This document shows, piece by piece, positions 58,662 through 64,000 of a DNA stretch of 64,000 bases (position 1 is the first letter of the stretch; the number at the start of each line of letters is the position of its first letter). Below the pieces are notes generated by a model. It had not been told where the DNA came from. It did not search any database and saw only the letters and a program-made list of their open reading frames with translations. A program made the translations under genes and the position numbers. This stretch comes from Manihot esculenta (Eukaryota > Streptophyta > Magnoliopsida > Malpighiales > Euphorbiaceae): positions 6,036,543 through 6,100,542 of the forward strand of contig NC_035164.2 in the NCBI RefSeq assembly GCF_001659605.2. Reading direction: 5' to 3'.

Positions 58662-60870
58662 TGTAACGACCCGGAAATCCGACCCGTTACCGGCGCTAGG
58701 ATCCAGATCGGCTTAAGGCCGCCGGAACCCGTAGCAAGCCTACATACCTCCTGTAAACCTGTGGAATCCCACACATAACAACATATACATGATCTGTAAA
58801 ATTTTTTCTTTTCTCTTATCCAAGCAAAACCTGTGCATGCACAAAATCATACATAAACCCCACACTGGAGTCCTCATCAAATACTCCAATGGGGTATCAT
58901 CATCATACATATCAGCTTGGATAATCATGGTCATTAACATCATTACTCGTTAAACATTCTGTACATAATGGGGACTCACACACCTCTAGGTCAAGCACTA
59001 CTATAATCCTCAATACATCGTCAAATCATTCATTACATTACATGGTCATAAGTACTCATTACATCATGTTCATGTCCACTACTATCTATTACAACATACA
59101 TGACTTAACTTCACTCTAGCCGACTTCCTGATCTATCCTGTACCTGCAACTCTGGGGATAAAGGGAGTGGGGTGAGCTACTTGAGCCCAGTGAGCAGAAT
59201 AATAAAACATCAATTTAAATCATGCTTTCATGTATGCGCCATAACACAAACATTTCACAACAAGGATGAACTTGTCACCATTTAGCCCCTATCTTTCTTA
59301 CTTATACATGCCGGGGGCGTAGAGCCGTAGCAGGCACACCCGGACTTCCATAATCTGTCATAGTGCCAGGGGCGTAGAGCCGTAGCAGGCACACCTGGAC
59401 TCACATAGGCTATCATGACATACAAGGGCTAATGGATCATTCAACATTCATCCACATCAACAACAAGGTATGCAATGCAACATATTTGTGAATTCTAATG
59501 CAAACAACCTAATATATCTCATGGCATTCATGATGCGTGAATCATGCTGAAACATTTCATTAATTTGCTTTAAAACTTAAAGTTTATTCCACTCACCTCT
59601 GGCTAGCTCTGAAGAGACTCTGAAGCAGCTGGCTCACTGCTGGGGGTCTCGGTTCCTCGGGTCCGAACCTACACAGGTGGACTCAAATGAGGGACCAAAC
59701 ATACATGAACATGACTCTAAAATATTCCCCAAAAACCCCCTAAAACATCCTGAAAACATCACATGAAAACATGCAAGAAATGGCTGAACAGGGCACTTTC
59801 GGCGGCAGGTTCGGCGGCCGAAAGTCCCTCTGCAGCCGAAAGTCATGCAGGTTCGGCGGCACTTTCGGCGGCCGAACCTCCCAGACAGATACGAAACTTG
59901 AGTTTCGGGGGCAGGCTTCGGCAGCCGAAACTGCCTCCACAAGGGGGTTCGGCGGCCGAAAGTCACTTCGGCGGCCGAACCTGAGTTTCTGCCGAAGGGC
60001 AGAAACTTGGCTCCCTTGTGTCCACAGCCTCCAAAACGCCTCAAAACATGCATAAACTTGTTTCTACACATGCATACACATCATACATCACACCTAGGGG
60101 TCTCAAACTATAATATACCCCAACTACAACACTTCAAACAACACATTTCCAACATACATTGTTCAAATCACCACATAAACCCATAAACCTAACAACAAGC
60201 CTAAACATGCATTCTACCCCATCAACTTGCATAAAACCTTCATAAAACATAAAAGAAGCATAGATCGAAGCTTACCTCTTGAAGATCTAGAGGAAGAACG
60301 ACCCTAGCTCGGAAAATGGAGGGATTTAGCTCCAAGACTTCCAAGCTCCAAACTTGCTTAAAAACACTCAAAAACTTTTGTGGAACCTTAAAACCCAAAG
60401 AAAATGGTGGGGATTGAAGGAAAAACACAAGATTTGGGAGAGGGAGGTCGGAAGCTCGCTGAGGTCGAAAATGGGAGAAAACTCTCCCATTTCGGCTAAG
60501 TGCCCCTTTTATAGGTGGCTGGCCAGGCCACGTTCGGGGGCCGAAGGTGCCTCCGCATGCATGCAAGGTTCAGCGGCCGAACTTGGAGTTCGGCGGCCGA
60601 ACCTGCATTTCCCTCACTCAAAACTTTCGGGCGCCTAAAGTCCCTCCGAAAGCATGCATGTTCGGCGGCCGAACCTCAAAGTTCGGCGGCCGAACCTGGG
60701 TTTTCCTCCAAAGATTGTTCATGCAAAAACTCATTTAATTCTTACTTAAAAACATGAAATACATTAAAACATTTCATAAAATCATAGTTTTACCCTTCTA
60801 GAGGTCTCCGACAATCGAGATTCCTCCGAACGGTAGGAATCCCGATACCGGAGTCTAGCCGGGTATTACA
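58662..60870 (-). repeat. 5' LTR of E2 (2209 bp)
   Basis: On the minus strand it begins TGTAATACCCGG and ends GGTCGTTACA. The TATA block CCTATAAAAG is at 60515-60506. Clusters of TTCGG-NNN-CCGAA lie at 59797-59985 and 60530-60700. The GCCAGGGGCGTAGAGCCG unit occurs twice near 59310-59400. Confidence 0.94.
60506..60515 (-). promoter_or_regulatory. E2 5' LTR TATA box
   Basis: CCTATAAAAG after GGCCAGCCA on the minus strand. Since the LTR is intact and young, this promoter may still be active. Confidence 0.7.
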
Positions 60871-61581
60871 CCGCCTGTCAGTCCTCATAGCCAAGAATAC
60901 TTTGAGGCTTGGGGACCGTCATCACTTGAATGAGGTCGAGTGGACAACCTCTTCGACAATGTGATACACTCCGCCATGGAGAGTATTCTTTGCACATACA
61001 TGGCCAAGAAGCATAACAAGACTCTAAGGCAAGAGTTCAGGACTCAGGAGATAGACAAAAGTCTCTTGTAAGAGGAATGCTCAAGGCAGAAGGCTCAAGT
61101 TGATGAAGTGGAGGGTACAATGAAAGAGACATTGGAGTCCATGGACAAGCTCCAGAAGGACCTAGACCAGGCAAACACTTCAAAGTCAAACCTCGAGAAT
61201 TAGGCAAAAAGGGCAGAGGATCAAGTAGCCATGCTTCAGTTCTAAGTCTAGGAGCTGTAGTCTCAAGTTGAGGAGAACTGGACTGCCTCCACCGGGATTG
61301 CCAAGCTAGAGGTTGAACTTTAAGAGACAGTGGCCCGAGGAGGGGAGATGTTCGTTGAGAGCCAAGACTCAGTCAAGAAAGAGCTGATAAAGCGTTTTTC
61401 TACTAGGGACTTTGCTTGGATTGATGACATCTTCCTAGAGGAGGAGGGAGAGGATGAGCAAGAGGAGGAGAGGATTGAAGACAACGACCGAGTCTCTGCA
61501 GAAAATATAATTGACGTAGAAAATGTAAATGTAACAAAGACTTGGGAGGAGGAAACTGAAGATATACCTCCTCCCATGTAA
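60871..61581 (+). pseudogene. Extra ORF of Tat copy B, 3' part
   Basis: Resumes at the duplicated CCGCC. The translation is a Lys/Glu/Gln-rich coiled coil (GTMKETLESMDKLQKDLDQA) with stops near 61201, 61243 and 61321. The last frame ends in an acidic tail (DDIFLEEEGEDEQEEERIED) and stops at 61581. The layout (coiled coil then acidic end) matches copy A. Confidence 0.6.
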
Positions 61582-61689
61582 TCTTTTTTCATATAATGAA
61601 AATATTTTCTTTCGTATCTTATCATTATTTTTACTAAGTATTTATATGCTTTGTACTTGATCATAACCCTCATCCAACCATCATTAAAT

Positions 61690-62275
61690 AAGACTTACAT
61701 AATTTATAAAAAATTGCCACGTGGGGCTAACAGCCAACCAAATAACTGGTAGCCTCTATCTTTTGCCATAAAATGACTTAAACATATTTATTAACAAGAC
61801 CTAACACCCAGACATCGGCTTAGCAGATTCCCGCTCCGTGGTTGTGAAATAAATAACTAAAAAAAATTATTTATAACAATGGGTACTAACATCCGGTCAT
61901 TAGCCTGGCTGAGACCTGCATTGTAGCATGGACATAAAATGCCTTAGAAATTTATATAAAAATGGGACTAACACTCGATCGTGAGCCTAGTGGATACTCG
62001 TATTGTGGCTTGAAAATACATAACTTGAAAAAATTATTTATAAAAAATGGGTACTAACACTTGGTCATTAACCTAGCAGATACTCGCCTTGTAGCCTAGG
62101 CATAAATGCCTTAGAAATTTATAAAAATGGGACTAACACCCGATCTTGAGCCTAGCAGATATCCGTTTTGTGGTTTGGACACAAAAATACCTTAGAAATT
62201 TGTAAAAATTGGGACTAACCCTGGTCGTGAGCCTGCCAAATACCTGTCTTGTGGCTTTTTTTTTTGCAAAAAGAC
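61690..62275 (-). repeat. Tandem array of Tat copy B
   Basis: About seven degenerate units of roughly 75-90 bp with GGGACTAACACCCGATC, GAGCCTAGCAGATA and TTGTGGCTTGGACATAAA. The reverse complement matches the units at 1290-2040 (CCACAAGGCGGGTATCTGC, TAGTCCC), so copies B and C share the array family. Confidence 0.75.
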
Positions 62276-62389
62276 GATAATGAACGATCTTTTACTTTTG
62301 GAGAAGGCAACCCACTGTTCCTCGTAACTGAATAACACAATATATAAAAAAATATCTCGTTAACTATTATTGATAAAATTTCCTTAGAT

Positions 62390-64000
62390 TAAAAATATTT
62401 CAGGAATGAGAATGACTCGGTCATCTAATTTGGCCAACTTATAAGATCTTGGGCGAATAAGCTTCGAGACCCTAAATAGTCCTTTCTAGTTTTCGCCCAA
62501 CTTACCAGACTCGGCACTACCACTTGTTACATCAGCTATTTTAAGGAATAAATCTCCTACATTAAAGGGACGTGACTTAACACTGTCGTTGAATATTTTG
62601 GACTCTTGTTTATATAAACCCCGTTCTGATTGCAGCTTGTTTTCGTAAAAAATTGGCTTGATCCAGGTTGAATTGCATTTCTTTAGGGCTTCATGCAATT
62701 TTAGGGTGTTGTGTTCTGAAACTGCTTACTTGGATTTCCATGGGGAATACTGCTTCAGCCCCATATATAAGAGAGAAAGGGATTTCCCCTGTGGCTATTC
62801 TCGAGGTCGTTCTCTATGCCCATATTATATGGGGCAATTTGCCAGGCCAGTTGCCTTTGGCTTTATCGAGTCTTTTCTTTAGCTCTTGTAGAATAGTCTT
62901 GTTTATAACCTCGGTCATTCCATTGGTTTATAGGTGATAGATTGGACTGAATTTTAAGTCAATCTCCCATGTTCTGCATAAATCTTTAAACTTAGAACTT
63001 GTAAACTGAGTCCTATTGTCAATGATTGAAGATGTTCTTGCTAATGAAGGAAATCGCCTATTGGCTGATAATGGACTGAAAGGCCTCAAGCCTAGCCCAT
63101 TTGCTGAAATGATCTACTACTATTATAAATTTTCGTGACCCAGTTGCTTTTGAGAAAGGGCCAAGGATGTTTAACTCCCACTGAAAGAAAGGCCAGAGGT
63201 TTCTAATCGCTGCTTGCATCTCTCCAGGAGTCCTTGGAATGCTTGCATGTACTTGACATTGATGGCACCTCTGGACAAGTTCTTTTACATCTTGCATTAT
63301 CATTGGCCAGTAGCATCCTTATCTGAATGCTTTCCAGGAGATCGTCCGAGCCCCTTCATGACTTCCACAATCACCTTTATGGATTTCTTTAAGGATTTTC
63401 CAGCCCTCATCTTCGATTATGCACCGTAACCATGGTTGAGTTGAAGATCTCCTATACAACCAATCGTTCATTAGTGTATATTTAGAGGACTTTCTTATTA
63501 CCTGTTTAGCTGATAATTCATTGGCCGGCAGTTCATCCTTTGTTAGAAAATTTTATACTAGTATCATCCATGGTTCTCCTTCCTCTATGGGAAAAGACTC
63601 TTCCTCGTCGATTGTAGGAGTGTGTAGCTCTTCGAATTGAAATGGCTGGTTCAAGTGTTATTCACCTGCCATTGCCATTTTGGCCAGAGGCTCCTTCATT
63701 GTCACCTCTAGCCACCTAGTGAAGCTCGCAATTACCTTACATGTCTTTGATCCTCATCATTAAGGAGCGAACCTTCTCTTCGTATTTGACAAGATTTGAT
63801 TCTCAGATTTTAAACTGTTCCTGACACTAATTAACAATCAACTATGAGTCACTAAAAATAATAGATTTTTATATATCTATTTTCGCGATGATTTTTAGTG
63901 CCATAATCACAGCTTCGTACTCAGATATGTTGTTGGTAGTGTTGAGGGCGATTTTTTCTGCATAACGTAGTTTTATCCTAGTTTGACTCTGCAGGAGTAT
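62390..64000 (-). pseudogene. Tat copy B pol: RNase H end and integrase (runs out of the window)
   Basis: At the right edge the minus strand shows ALNTTNNISEYEAVIMAL, the RNase H region. At 63303-63058 lies the integrase zinc region end and core start (CHQCQVHASIP, FFQWELNILGPF, VDHFSKW). Then come IIDNRTQFTSSKFKDLC near 63030-62980, YHLx[34 protein letters not shown] near 62800 and RPRSYKLAKLDD near 62480, ending near 62390. The first catalytic Asp is Asn (ELNILGPF), and stops are present. Confidence 0.72.

Larger units (their letters stand above)
48906..60870 (-). mobile_element. E2: young full-length Tekay/Del-type Ty3/gypsy chromovirus
   Basis: Minus-strand element of 11965 bp, of which 2162 bp are a later solo LTR insertion (2157 bp plus one 5-bp duplication). 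Order on the minus strand: 5' LTR 60870-58662, primer site 58658-58646, gag-pol 58391-53407, hairpin 53313-53292, polypurine tract 53290-53277, 3' LTR 53276-48906. Without the insertion both LTRs are exactly 2209 bp and differ at 10 positions (0.45%). All pol domains including an uninterrupted chromodomain are open; the only defect I see is one missing base in gag near 57692. It interrupts the antisense extra gene of Tat copy B and has an exact CCGCC duplication. Confidence 0.95.

Overview
This is eukaryotic DNA from a flowering plant, almost certainly a eudicot. It holds a multi-exon gene with GT-AG introns whose protein matches the plant flowering-time regulator FPA, AT-rich non-coding DNA, and plant-type Ty3/gypsy retrotransposons primed by initiator tRNA-Met. 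The look of the gene and of the LTRs suggests Euphorbiaceae (cassava or rubber tree relatives), but that is an impression I could not test.

Layout. (1) 1-2866: the 3' end of a Tat-lineage Ty3/gypsy element on the + strand (copy C): integrase tail, a large tandem array, then a 492-bp LTR. (2) 2867-5700: AT-rich DNA with small foldback or MITE-like repeats. (3) 5719-14647: the FPA gene, five coding exons encoding 988 aa (RRM1, RRM2, RRM3, SPOC, Q/N/S/P-rich tail), plus a likely 3'UTR intron. (4) 14648-20780: gene-poor DNA with LTR-like and foldback repeats. (5) 20781-21668: a single-exon GT31 galactosyltransferase-like gene. (6) 22892-44110: an old, decayed Tat element (copy A). Its pol is on the minus strand and an extra gene lies on the opposite strand. 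It is interrupted by a complete Tekay/Del-type chromovirus (E1, 28134-37776) and by a Tekay solo LTR (39777-41860). (7) 44111-46837: AT-rich DNA with a microsatellite and a LINE-like 3' end. (8) 46838-64000: a second Tat element (copy B, same family as C), again with pol on minus and the extra gene on plus. Its extra gene is split by a young Tekay element (E2, 48906-60870, minus strand). E2's own 3' LTR is split by another Tekay solo LTR (50816-52972). Exact 5-bp target-site duplications support E2 and both solo LTRs; that of E1 has one mismatch.

How it fits together. The only host genes I can support are FPA and the GT31 gene; nearly everything after 22 kb is nested retrotransposon. The order of events can be read directly: Tat elements are the substrate, Tekay elements landed in them four times, and one landed inside another Tekay LTR. 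E2's two LTRs differ at 10 of 2209 positions, so its insertion is recent. E1 is older and broken by a stop codon, a chromodomain frameshift and an LTR deletion.

Most worth a second look: the antisense extra gene of the Tat elements, preceded in both copies by a TATAAAAA box about 130 bp before the start codon; the interrupted palindrome TTCGG-NNN-CCGAA clustered in all the Tekay LTRs; a perfect 9-bp hairpin just before the Tekay polypurine tract; and the possible truncated FPA transcript ending in intron 1.
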